Of a stretch of DNA of 64,000 bases, positions 50,952 through 58,509 are shown piece after piece. Each line of letters starts with the position of its first letter. The first letter of the stretch is position 1. The stretch is from Bacteroidetes bacterium GWF2_43_63. Lineage in GTDB: Bacteria > Bacteroidota > Bacteroidia > Bacteroidales > DTU049. Position numbers and translations under genes: made by a program. Below the pieces are notes generated by a model, which did no database searches, was not told the DNA's origin, and saw only the letters and a program-made list of their open reading frames with translations. The stretch spans positions 17,046 through 81,045 of the forward strand of contig MEOQ01000032.1 in the NCBI GenBank assembly GCA_001769275.1, written 5' to 3'.

Positions 50952-52721
50952 TTAATCCAACAGCAGGAAATATGGCAGACGCGCCTGAACCCCATTCATC
51001 TGCGTTGCTTTTTTCCATGCTTCGTACAAAGGTGCAAATTCGCCGAGTTCCTGCTCGATTATTTTACCGCTTTCTACTTTTGTTTCATTTCCGAAATCTT
51101 CCATCAGCGTCGAAAGAAAATCTTTCTGAATAGGAAGTTCTTCAACGGAATACTCTGTGAGATTGGCTGCCTGTGCTGCATAGGCTATGGCATCGTAAAT
51201 GCCGCCCATTTCATCAACAAGCCCCAGACGCATAGCGTCAGTACCACACCAGATGCGTCCCTGGCCAATGCTGTCAACGTCAGCTGCTTTCATTTTACGG
51301 CCCTCAGCCACATGATTGATGAAAGTAGTGTAAATATCTTCAATCATAAATTGCAGCGTCGCTCTATCATATTCATTCAGCGGTTTCATGGTGCCAATGT
51401 AATCCGAATGCTGATTTGTTTTCACCTCATCAAATGTAATTCCGAGCTTTTCGTTGAACAATTTCTGCAAATTGGGAATCATTCCGAAAACACCGATGCT
51501 GCCAGTGAGTGTGGTTGGTTCTGCGTAAATTTTACGCGCGGCACAACTGATGTAATATCCGCCCGAAGCAGCATAATCGCCCATCGAAACAATCACCGGC
51601 TTGGCTTTGTTTGCAAGGTAAACTTCGCGCCAGATCATATCCGAAGCAAGGGCGTCGCCTCCCGGGCTGTTAACGCGCAATACAATGGCTTTGATGCTCG
51701 AATCGGCCGCTGCATCGCGTATAACCTTTGACATATGTTTGCCGCTGATGGTTCCATGCTGGTATTTGCCATTGTTTATTTCGCCAAAAGCATAAATCAC
51801 CGCAATGCGATTTTTGTTATAACTCAGCAGTTTTTCCTTAATTCCTTTAAAATAATCACTCATTGAAATATAAGGAATTTCGCCTGTCTGAACTGATTTC
51901 GCCAGAATCATTTTATTCAGTTCATCGCGATAAATCAGACTGTCCACAACGCCGTATTTCAGCGCGCCTTCGGCACTAAGAGCAAACAGACTATCGGCCA
52001 CCATGTTCATTTTTGCAGTATCTGATTTTCGGCTGGCTGCAATTTCTTTCACCAGGTGTCCCCAGATACCATCGGCGAAAGTCTGCAGCTGAAGCCGGTT
52101 CTCGTCGCTCATTTTTTCAAGGATGAAAGGTTCCACAGCGCTTTTAAATTTACCGTGACGAATGATTTGCATATCCACACTCAGCTTTGCAAGCGCGTTT
52201 TTGAAAAACATGGTCTGCATGTATATACCTTTGAAATCGACCGCGCCTTCCGGATTGAGATATACTTTGTCGGCGGCGGTAGCCAGATAATATGCTTTTT
52301 GAGAATAGTTGTCGCCGTAGGCAATAACGAATTTTCCAGAGGCCTTAAAGGTGTCAATCTGATTGCGAATGGCTTCGGTTGTAGCATAGCCGGCATTGAC
52401 ATCACTCAGGTCGAGCAGGATCCCGCTTACGCGCTCGTCTGTAGCTGCATATTTAATGGTACGCAGAATATTGTTGAGCCCCATGGCGGTTTCCGACGAC
52501 ATGGAACCGAAATCCATATTGTCAAATGGATTGTCAGATGAACGTTCTGAAATGGCTTTGTTCAGCTCAATTACAAGAACGGATTTGTCCTGAATTTTCA
52601 CTTCTTCGCTGCCACCCGACATCAGGCCGGAAATCACAGCAAACATGATCACAAACACAACCAGTACTGTTAGCAGACAGCCGGTCATGGAGGCAAACAT
52701 CATTTTGAAAAATTCTTTCAT
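50952..52721 (-). CDS. sppA: Signal peptide peptidase SppA, 67-kDa type
   Basis: 589 residues with an N-terminal membrane segment (about 10-33). Two ClpP-like halves are visible: the N-terminal half has RHGKFKSAVEPF with the catalytic Lys, and the C-terminal half RVNSPGGDALASDMIWREV and VSMGDYAASGGYYISCAA with the catalytic Ser, followed by TLTGSIGVFG. SppA forms a membrane-bound tetramer that degrades left-over signal peptides. Its 3' end is next to a 41-base palindrome. Secure. Confidence 0.95.
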   Translation of the reverse strand: MKEFFKMMFASMTGCLLTVLVVFVIMFAVISGLMSGGSEEVKIQDKSVLVIELNKAISERSSDNPFDNMDFGSMSSETAMGLNNILRTIKYAATDERVSGILLDLSDVNAGYATTEAIRNQIDTFKASGKFVIAYGDNYSQKAYYLATAADKVYLNPEGAVDFKGIYMQTMFFKNALAKLSVDMQIIRHGKFKSAVEPFILEKMSDENRLQLQTFADGIWGHLVKEIAASRKSDTAKMNMVADSLFALSAEGALKYGVVDSLIYRDELNKMILAKSVQTGEIPYISMSDYFKGIKEKLLSYNKNRIAVIYAFGEINNGKYQHGTISGKHMSKVIRDAAADSSIKAIVLRVNSPGGDALASDMIWREVYLANKAKPVIVSMGDYAASGGYYISCAARKIYAEPTTLTGSIGVFGMIPNLQKLFNEKLGITFDEVKTNQHSDYIGTMKPLNEYDRATLQFMIEDIYTTFINHVAEGRKMKAADVDSIGQGRIWCGTDAMRLGLVDEMGGIYDAIAYAAQAANLTEYSVEELPIQKDFLSTLMEDFGNETKVESGKIIEQELGEFAPLYEAWKKATQMNGVQARLPYFLLLD

Positions 52722-52840
52722 AGGTTTAAGGTTTTTTGTTTTGGTAAAAGTAAGAATTTATTTTTCGTCTACAACTTTCGATCGACAAGACAGTTATAAT
52801 GCTATACATGCGAGCTTCGTACATCTGTGCAGCGGGAGAA

Positions 52841-52908
52841 TGTAGTGGCCAGTAGTCAGTGGCCAGTATTCAGTAGCCAGTTAATTTTCACTCACAACTG
52901 ACTACTGT
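52841..52908. repeat. Intergenic repeat of CAGTGGCCAGTAGT-type words (family B, copy 2)
   Basis: Shows GTAGTGGCCAGTAGTCAGTG, GCCAGTATTCAGTAGCCAG, then TTAATTTTCACTCACAACTG and ACTACTG. The order and the TTTTCACTCACAACTGAC tail match 25677-25756. Confidence 0.7.
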
Positions 52909-52923
52909 TCCTTGCTGGCGGCA

Positions 52924-52969
52924 ATTAAAAAAGGTACCGGAAGAAATCCTCGCCCTCCGATACCTTTTT
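52924..52969. terminator. Terminator-like hairpin upstream of fba
   Basis: AAAAAGGTACCGG pairs with CCGATACCTTTTT (one mismatch) around a 20-base loop. It stands before the inferred fba promoter, where no transcript should end, unless an unseen transcript runs into it; its role is unclear. Confidence 0.45.
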
Positions 52970-53044
52970 GCAAAATAAACCAACCATGCATAAGACGAAG
53001 GTGTTTTTGATTTGTTACAGGCCGGGTGAAATATTTCTTTTTTG

Positions 53045-53052
53045 TAACTTTG
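53045..53052 (+). promoter_or_regulatory. -7 box (TAACTTTG) of the aldolase gene
   Basis: TAACTTTG ends 14 bases before the ATG at 53067. Confidence 0.55.
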
Positions 53053-53066
53053 AAAAAAATTACACC

Positions 53067-54143
53067 ATGGAAAAACTGTCATCTTTATTGGAACCCGGTT
53101 TTGTTTTCGGGGAGAAAATGCGCGTATTGCTGAACCATGCAAAAGCAAACAATTTTGCAATTCCCGCAGTGAATGTGGTCGGCACCGACTCAATCAATGC
53201 CGTGCTCGAAGCAGCTATGCAGGCCAAAGCACCGGTTATGATTCAGTTCTCGAATGGTGGGGGACAATTCTACGCAGGCAAAGCGTTGCCGAACGATGCG
53301 TATCAGGCCAGCATTGCAGGCTCAATTTCGGGTGCTGAACATATTCACCGCGTAGCCGCTATGTATGGCGTACCCGTGATTATTCACACCGACCATGCTG
53401 CAAAAAAACTGTTGCCTTGGATCGATGGTCTGCTCGATGCCGGTGAGAAATTCTACGCACAGCACAAGAAGCCACTTTTCAGCAGTCACATGCTCGATCT
53501 GAGCGAAGAATCGCTGGAGGAAAATATTGAAATCTGTAAAAAATATCTCGCACGTATGTCGAAAATCGGCATGACACTCGAAATCGAACTCGGCGTTACC
53601 GGCGGCGAAGAAGATGGGGTGGACAATACCCATGTCGATAATGCCAAGTTGTACACCCAGCCTGAACATGTTGCCTATGCATACGAAGAACTGCTGAAAA
53701 TTTCGCCCGATTTCACGATCGCTGCTTCTTTCGGAAACGTGCATGGTGTTTACAAACCGGGCAATGTGAAATTAATGCCTGTGATTCTGAAAAACAGTCA
53801 GGATTTTATTCAGAATAAATTCAACACCCAGGAAAAGCCGGTGAATTTCGTATTCCATGGCGGAAGCGGCTCCACACGCGAAGAAATTCGTGAAGCCATT
53901 TCTTACGGCGTTATCAAGATGAACATCGATACCGACACGCAGTGGGCTATGTGGGAAGGCGTAATGAATTTCTACAAAAAGAACGAAGGCTACCTGCAAG
54001 GCCAGATCGGCAATCCCGAAGGTGAAGACAAACCGAACAAAAAATATTACGATCCGCGCGTTTGGTTACGTGAAGGCGGAAAGTCGCTTGTGAAGCGCCT
54101 GATGGTGGCTTTTGAGGATCTGAACGCTTTGGGTTCATACTGA
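53067..54143 (+). CDS. fbaA: Fructose-bisphosphate aldolase, class II
   Basis: 358 residues from MEKLSSLLEPGFVFGEKMRVLL, matching the E. coli/yeast class IIA length. Zn ligands and active site: PVIIHTDHAAKKLLPW (His), SSHMLDLSEESLEENIE, LEIELGVTGGEEDGVDN (Glu), FGNVHGVYKPGNV (His) and FHGGSGSTREEI (His). The protein splits fructose 1,6-bisphosphate in glycolysis and gluconeogenesis. Single gene between its -7 box and a terminator. Confidence 0.97.
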   Translation: MEKLSSLLEPGFVFGEKMRVLLNHAKANNFAIPAVNVVGTDSINAVLEAAMQAKAPVMIQFSNGGGQFYAGKALPNDAYQASIAGSISGAEHIHRVAAMYGVPVIIHTDHAAKKLLPWIDGLLDAGEKFYAQHKKPLFSSHMLDLSEESLEENIEICKKYLARMSKIGMTLEIELGVTGGEEDGVDNTHVDNAKLYTQPEHVAYAYEELLKISPDFTIAASFGNVHGVYKPGNVKLMPVILKNSQDFIQNKFNTQEKPVNFVFHGGSGSTREEIREAISYGVIKMNIDTDTQWAMWEGVMNFYKKNEGYLQGQIGNPEGEDKPNKKYYDPRVWLREGGKSLVKRLMVAFEDLNALGSY

Positions 54144-54176
54144 GAAAGAGCTTCGGAAAAGCATTGAATTTTGAAT

Positions 54177-54208
54177 GGTGAGCAGTGATGACATTGCTCA
54201 CTTTTTTT
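54177..54208 (+). terminator. Intrinsic terminator after fbaA
   Basis: GTGAGCA (54178-54184), 10-base loop, TGCTCAC (54195-54201) and T7. It lies 34 bases after the aldolase stop. Confidence 0.9.
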
Positions 54209-54339
54209 GTCAGTCGTTTATTGTAATTGTCATGATAATTATCACCAGCGCTGACACAAAGACGCTTTTTTTGGCAGAAAAGTAGGTGTTTTCGTCGGGG
54301 AATAGTATTTGTCAATGGCAAACATCTAAATAAATGCAT

Positions 54340-54756
54340 ATGAAATCTTCGATAAATGGAAAGTGGCTCGGGAATATGGCTTTTGAAGCAGAAGTCAGTG
54401 GTCATAAACTAATAATGGATGTTTCGGCAGAAGGCAACGGAGAGAATCTCGGCCCACGTCCAAAAGAGCTGATGATGGCAGCATTGCTGGGCTGCACGGG
54501 GATGGATGTTGTCAGCATTCTTAAAAAAATGCACGTCGAATATGATTCCCTGGATATACGAATTGAATCGGAAGTAACCGAAGAGCATCCGAAACATTAT
54601 TCGGCCATGCACATTATTTATAGTTTTCGTGGAAAAGAACTTCCTTTGGACAAGCTTGAAAAAGCGATTGAAATGTCGCAGGAAAAATATTGCGGCGTTT
54701 CTGCCGTGTATAAAAAAGCCATGCCGATAACGCATGAAATCAGAATTAACGAATAA
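54340..54756 (+). CDS. OsmC-family protein
   Basis: 138 residues from MKSSINGKWLGNMAFEAEVS (an ATG two codons earlier is also possible). The two reactive Cys of the family are present: MMAALLGCTGMDVVSIL (peroxidatic Cys) and SQEKYCGVSAVYKKA (second Cys), with GPRPKELMMAALLG as the typical helix. OsmC/YhfA-type proteins reduce organic peroxides using thiols, though YhfA-like members may do something else. It starts a row of redox genes on the same strand (17-base gap to the next). Confidence 0.9.
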   Translation: MKSSINGKWLGNMAFEAEVSGHKLIMDVSAEGNGENLGPRPKELMMAALLGCTGMDVVSILKKMHVEYDSLDIRIESEVTEEHPKHYSAMHIIYSFRGKELPLDKLEKAIEMSQEKYCGVSAVYKKAMPITHEIRINE

Positions 54757-54773
54757 CCAAAAAACAAAACAAA

Positions 54774-55130
54774 ATGACACTCGACACCAATCTTACACAT
54801 GTTGAAACTGCCGCTGACTGGCAGAAAATAATCAGTGAAAACGAAAATGTAATGATCACCTGCGGTCGCATGGGACCCATGTGTATTCCTGTTTACGCGG
54901 TGATGGAAGAAATTGAAAGCGAATACAGTCATGTGAAATTTGCCGACATGATGTTTGATTCTCCCGAATCGCATGTAATTCGCAATGCACCCGAAGTACG
55001 TGGCTTTATGGGAATTCCGTTTGTCATGTATTATAAAAACGGTAAAGTTGTAAAAGCGACAAGCAGCATACAGAGCGAAGATCAGGTGCGTACTATTTTG
55101 AATGAAAGTTTCGGTGAACCCGCAAAATAA
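54774..55130 (+). CDS. Thioredoxin-like protein with CX6C motif
   Basis: 118 residues, thioredoxin fold by pattern: N-terminal strand-helix, then VMITCGRMGPMCIPVYAVMEEIESE where a thioredoxin would have WCGPC, VKFADMMFDSPESHVI, and the cis-Pro strand GIPFVMYYKNGKVV. The active site is C-x6-C instead of C-x2-C, and no Trp precedes it. It is located 6 bases before trxB, so it is a likely partner or substrate of the reductase. No signal peptide. Confidence 0.82.
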   Translation: MTLDTNLTHVETAADWQKIISENENVMITCGRMGPMCIPVYAVMEEIESEYSHVKFADMMFDSPESHVIRNAPEVRGFMGIPFVMYYKNGKVVKATSSIQSEDQVRTILNESFGEPAK

Positions 55131-55136
55131 GAAATC

Positions 55137-56069
55137 ATGAGCGCTACAATGCAATACGATGTGATTGTGATAGGTGGAGGTCCGGCCGGATTAACGGCCG
55201 GCATCTACCTGTCGCGTGCAAAGCTGAACACATTGATTTTGAATATGGGTGTTGCAGGCGGCCAGATGATTCTGACACACGAAATCGCCAATTATCCGGG
55301 GGTGGAAAGCACAAGTGGCTACAAGCTTGCGTCTGTCATGAAAAAGCAGGCACAATCGTTTGGGGCAACCATAAAAACTATTTCTGTTCAGCCTGAAATT
55401 AAGGAAGAGGGCAACATGAAAATTGTCCGGGTTGGCGATGCTGTTTATTCGGCATACACTGTAATCCTTGCTCCCGGCGGCGCTCCGCGTATGCTTGGTG
55501 TGAAAGGCGAACAGGAATTCAAAGGCCTCGGCGTGAGTTATTGCGCCACTTGCGATGGTGAATTTTTTAGTGGAAAAGATATTTTTGTAGTTGGAGGCGG
55601 AAATTCCGCACTCGAAGAATCAGTGTCGCTTGCAAAATATGCAAACAAAATCACCATCGTTCATCAGTTCGACAGTTTTCAGGCATTTCCGGCATATGTA
55701 GATGAAGCGAAGAACAATCCAAAGATTGATTTTATCATGGAAGCAGAACTACGTGAATTTGCCGGTGATGGTAAACTTGAACGGGTATTGTTGCATCATA
55801 AAAAAAGCGGAAAGGAAGAATGGTTCAATGCTGGTGGAGCATTTGTATTCATTGGCTATCAGCCTAACACAGCGTTTTTGAAAGATATTATTCCATTAAA
55901 CGAGCGAGGTGAAATAGTGGTGAATGCCGATATGGAAACAGCAGTACCAGGCATCTATGCTGCCGGTGACAGCATCGCAAAAAAATATCGTCAGGTCACA
56001 ACGGCTGTTGGTGAAGCTACCATTGCTGCATTAGCAGCTGCTTCGCGCACCTGGGAATTGAAAAAGTAA
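55137..56069 (+). CDS. trxB: Thioredoxin reductase
   Basis: 310 residues. FAD site VIVIGGGPAGLTAGIYLSRA, redox-active SYCATCDGEFF (CxxC), NAD(P) site FVVGGGNSALEESVSLAKY and the closing PGIYAAGDSIAKKYRQVTTAVGEATIAA. The NADP-binding motif GGGNSAL differs from the E. coli GGGNTAV but is common in this phylum. It transfers electrons from NAD(P)H to thioredoxins. Flanked by two thioredoxin-like genes on the same strand. Confidence 0.95.
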   Translation: MSATMQYDVIVIGGGPAGLTAGIYLSRAKLNTLILNMGVAGGQMILTHEIANYPGVESTSGYKLASVMKKQAQSFGATIKTISVQPEIKEEGNMKIVRVGDAVYSAYTVILAPGGAPRMLGVKGEQEFKGLGVSYCATCDGEFFSGKDIFVVGGGNSALEESVSLAKYANKITIVHQFDSFQAFPAYVDEAKNNPKIDFIMEAELREFAGDGKLERVLLHHKKSGKEEWFNAGGAFVFIGYQPNTAFLKDIIPLNERGEIVVNADMETAVPGIYAAGDSIAKKYRQVTTAVGEATIAALAAASRTWELKK

Positions 56070-56088
56070 TCATTAAAAAATTAAAGTT

Positions 56089-56511
56089 ATGCCAGTCTGG
56101 TTGATCGTATTGATAAGTGTTGTTGGATTATTTGTCCTGATCATTGTACGTAGTTATTTAAAATTAAAAAATTCTTCAAACGACGCTGGCAGCGAGCATT
56201 TGCTGCATCTGACTGATACTGACTTTCAGAAGAAAATTTCTACCGGAGTCACTTTGGTAGATTTCTGGGCGGGTTGGTGCATGCCCTGCAAACTGCTGGG
56301 ACCAACAATTAGTCAGCTTGCCGATGATAATGCCGGAGAAGCAAAAATCGCAAAACTCAATGTGGAAGAGTCGCAACGCACCGCTGCCAAGTATGGTGTG
56401 AGTAGCATTCCGACCGTTATCATTTTTAAGAACGGCAAAGAAATCAATCGCATTGTTGGTGTGAAACCAAAACAACACTATCAGAATCTGATTGATAAAG
56501 CCCTGAAATAA
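56089..56511 (+). CDS. Membrane-anchored thioredoxin
   Basis: 140 residues. An N-terminal membrane segment (PVWLIVLISVVGLFVLIIV) is followed by a thioredoxin domain with FWAGWCMPCKLLGPTI (active site WCMPC), KIAKLNVEESQRTAAKYGV and the cis-Pro motif SSIPTVIIFKNGKEI. Orientation of the domain is not certain; the positive residues (RSYLKLKN) after the segment favour an N-out, C-in topology with a cytoplasmic thioredoxin. It follows trxB by 19 bases and ends the redox group. Confidence 0.9.
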   Translation: MPVWLIVLISVVGLFVLIIVRSYLKLKNSSNDAGSEHLLHLTDTDFQKKISTGVTLVDFWAGWCMPCKLLGPTISQLADDNAGEAKIAKLNVEESQRTAAKYGVSSIPTVIIFKNGKEINRIVGVKPKQHYQNLIDKALK

Positions 56512-56527
56512 TTTTCGCAAATAAACA

Positions 56528-56700
56528 CCAGTGGTCAGTATTCAGTATTCAGTCGTGAGTAAAATTTAACTGGCAACTGTATTGTCGCTTGATCGTCCCC
56601 GGAGCCTTAAAGGGCATACGGGCTATTTTTATTTATCGCCTTCCGGCGAATAATTATGGAACTGCGTAGCTTTTTTTGACGCCTTCGGCACTCACCACTC
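56528..56700. repeat. Mixed intergenic repeat (families B and C, copy 3)
   Basis: Begins with CAGTGGTCAGTATTCAGT words and ACTGGCAACTG, then a GC-rich part with TCGCCTTCCGGCGA dyad, GAACTGCGTAGCTTTTTTT and GACGCCTTCGGCACTCACCA, which mirrors the GCTTCGCAGCTTTTTTT/GGCTTCGCCACTGACCACT block at 46.2 kb. No gene fits in the 193 bases between the thioredoxin gene and ansA. Confidence 0.65.
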
Positions 56701-56704
56701 AAAA

Positions 56705-57733
56705 TCATTGGTTCATCTCGCCCCGGAGCGGCTTTTGCAGCATTGTTGCAAGTTCCTTTTCTTTGTATCCCTGTCCTAATAAAAACATAGCTTTTGCTAT
56801 AGCAGCTTCCGTTGTTATATCATTTCCTGAGACAACGCCAAGATTCATCAAAGGCAGACTGGCTGCGTATTTCCCCATCTCGACCATGCCGCCTTTGCAT
56901 TGTGTGACATTAAAAAGTGTTTTGCCGGTTGAAACAGCTTCGTGAATGGTTTTTACGAAGCTGCTGGTTGTTGGCGCGTTTCCCGAGCCAAAAGTTTCGA
57001 GAATAATCACATCAAGATTTTCTTGCAGCAGCACCGGGCGCGTGTATGCATCGGGCATTCCGGGAAAAAGCTTGAGAATTCCAACACGTGGCGAAAGCGC
57101 TTTGTGCACCTTCAGATTTTTGAAACTTGGTTTCGCAATAAACGCTTTGTTGAATTTTATTTTCACACCGATCTCGGCCAGTAAAGGATAATTGCCAGAG
57201 ATAAAGGCGTTGAAGTTTTCTGCATTGATTTTCGAAGTGCGGTTTCCGCGGAAAATCCGGTTTTCGAAACAAATGGCAACTTCGGGAACCAGCGCGGTAT
57301 CGTCGTCGTAGGAGGCCGCCACTTCAATTGCATTGATCAGATTTTCGCGTCCGTCGCTGCGAACCATGCCGAGCGGCAGTTGCGAACCGGTAAGAATTAC
57401 GGGCTTGTTTAGATTCTCCAGCATAAAACTCAGCACCGATGCGGTGTATGCCATGGTATCGGATCCATGCAGAATTACAAATCCATCGTATTTCAGATAA
57501 TTGATTTCGATAATTTCTACCAGATCTTTCCAGAATTCCGGATTCATATCGGATGAATCAATAATATTTTCCATGCTCAGCATTTCTATCTTCACCGGAA
57601 GGCTTTCCAGCACTGGCAGGTAATGATACATATTGTTGAGCTCAAGCGGGATGAGCGACCCGTCCGATTCGCGACGAATCATTCCGATGGTGCCGCCTGT
57701 GTATATTAGAAGTACGGATTTCTTACTGTTCAT
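56705..57733 (-). CDS. ansA: L-asparaginase type I
   Basis: 342 residues. LLIYTGGTIGMI (first catalytic Thr), FVILHGSDTMAYTASVLSFML (second Thr and Asp), KPVILTGSQLPLGMVRSDGRENL and the C-terminal VIILETFGSGNAPT are conserved; no signal peptide, so it is the cytoplasmic type. It deamidates asparagine to aspartate. Its ATG overlaps the tatD stop by 4 bases. Confidence 0.94.
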   Translation of the reverse strand: MNSKKSVLLIYTGGTIGMIRRESDGSLIPLELNNMYHYLPVLESLPVKIEMLSMENIIDSSDMNPEFWKDLVEIIEINYLKYDGFVILHGSDTMAYTASVLSFMLENLNKPVILTGSQLPLGMVRSDGRENLINAIEVAASYDDDTALVPEVAICFENRIFRGNRTSKINAENFNAFISGNYPLLAEIGVKIKFNKAFIAKPSFKNLKVHKALSPRVGILKLFPGMPDAYTRPVLLQENLDVIILETFGSGNAPTTSSFVKTIHEAVSTGKTLFNVTQCKGGMVEMGKYAASLPLMNLGVVSGNDITTEAAIAKAMFLLGQGYKEKELATMLQKPLRGEMNQ

Positions 57734-58509
57734 GTCGTCTGTATCTTTTGAAAAATCTGCAAAGCATTTCGGGTCGTGGCTTCTGCGATTGTTGCTTCGT
57801 TCACGCCGAGTGTTTGCGACAACAAAGTAACAACATATTTCAGATATGCAGGCTCGTTTCTTTTTCCGCGGAACGGCATGGGCGCCAGAAAAGGAGCATC
57901 GGTTTCGAGAACAATGTGATCAAGCCCGGTATAGGTCACAATTTCGCGCAGATTGCTGTTCTTAAAAGTAATCACACCGCTGATTCCAAGCTTGTAGCCG
58001 AGGTTTATGGCCGTAGTAGCGTCATCTTTTTCTCCGCTGAAACAATGCAAAACGCCGGTCACTTTTCCGTTGAATTCCGACATGATTTTCAAGGTTTCTT
58101 GCATCGAGCTGCGCTGATGTATGGATACAGGCAAATGCAGTCGGGAAGCAGTTTCCATCATATAGCGAAAGACAATTTCCTGCTCTTTGAAATACGTTTT
58201 ATCCCAGTATAAATCGGTACCGATTTCACCCACAGCAATCCATGGAAAACCACCTTCGATTTCCTTTTCAAAATGCGCGATCTGTTCCTTGTAATCCGCA
58301 TCAACACTGGTTGGATGAATACCGGTCATCCCATACATCAGACCCGGAAATTGTTCAACTATTTGTTTTACTTTTTCTGTGTGTTCCTTGTCAATATCGG
58401 GTATCAGCAATTTCTCAACTCCGGCTTCGCGGGCGCGCTTCGCAACGTTGCTCAGGTCTTCGTCAAATTGTGTAAGATAGAGATGAGTATGGGTGTCAAT
58501 CAACATCAT
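57730..58509 (-). CDS. tatD: TatD-family metal-dependent hydrolase
   Basis: 259 residues. Metal ligands: LIDTHTHLYL (two His), VGEIGTDLYWDK (Glu), SIHQRSS (His), VLHCFSG (His) and LETDAPFLAPMPFRGKRNEP (Asp). GEIGTD replaces the common GEIGLD. TatD proteins act as DNases or exonucleases. Its ATG overlaps the stop of the large secreted-protein gene (ATGA) and its stop overlaps ansA, so the three genes form one operon. Confidence 0.94.
   Translation of the reverse strand: MMLIDTHTHLYLTQFDEDLSNVAKRAREAGVEKLLIPDIDKEHTEKVKQIVEQFPGLMYGMTGIHPTSVDADYKEQIAHFEKEIEGGFPWIAVGEIGTDLYWDKTYFKEQEIVFRYMMETASRLHLPVSIHQRSSMQETLKIMSEFNGKVTGVLHCFSGEKDDATTAINLGYKLGISGVITFKNSNLREIVTYTGLDHIVLETDAPFLAPMPFRGKRNEPAYLKYVVTLLSQTLGVNEATIAEATTRNALQIFQKIQTT

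Larger units (their letters stand above)
52722..53066. other. Intergenic region between divergent sppA and fba
   Basis: 345 bases without a gene. It contains a second copy of family B words (52841-52908), a hairpin (52924-52969) and the fba -7 box. An in-frame extension of the fba frame upstream of 53067 has no family similarity. Confidence 0.5.

Noticed and set aside
52924..52969. Riboswitch or attenuator for fbaA
   Set aside because: It lies upstream of the inferred promoter, and no conserved riboswitch core can be seen; kept only as a hairpin.
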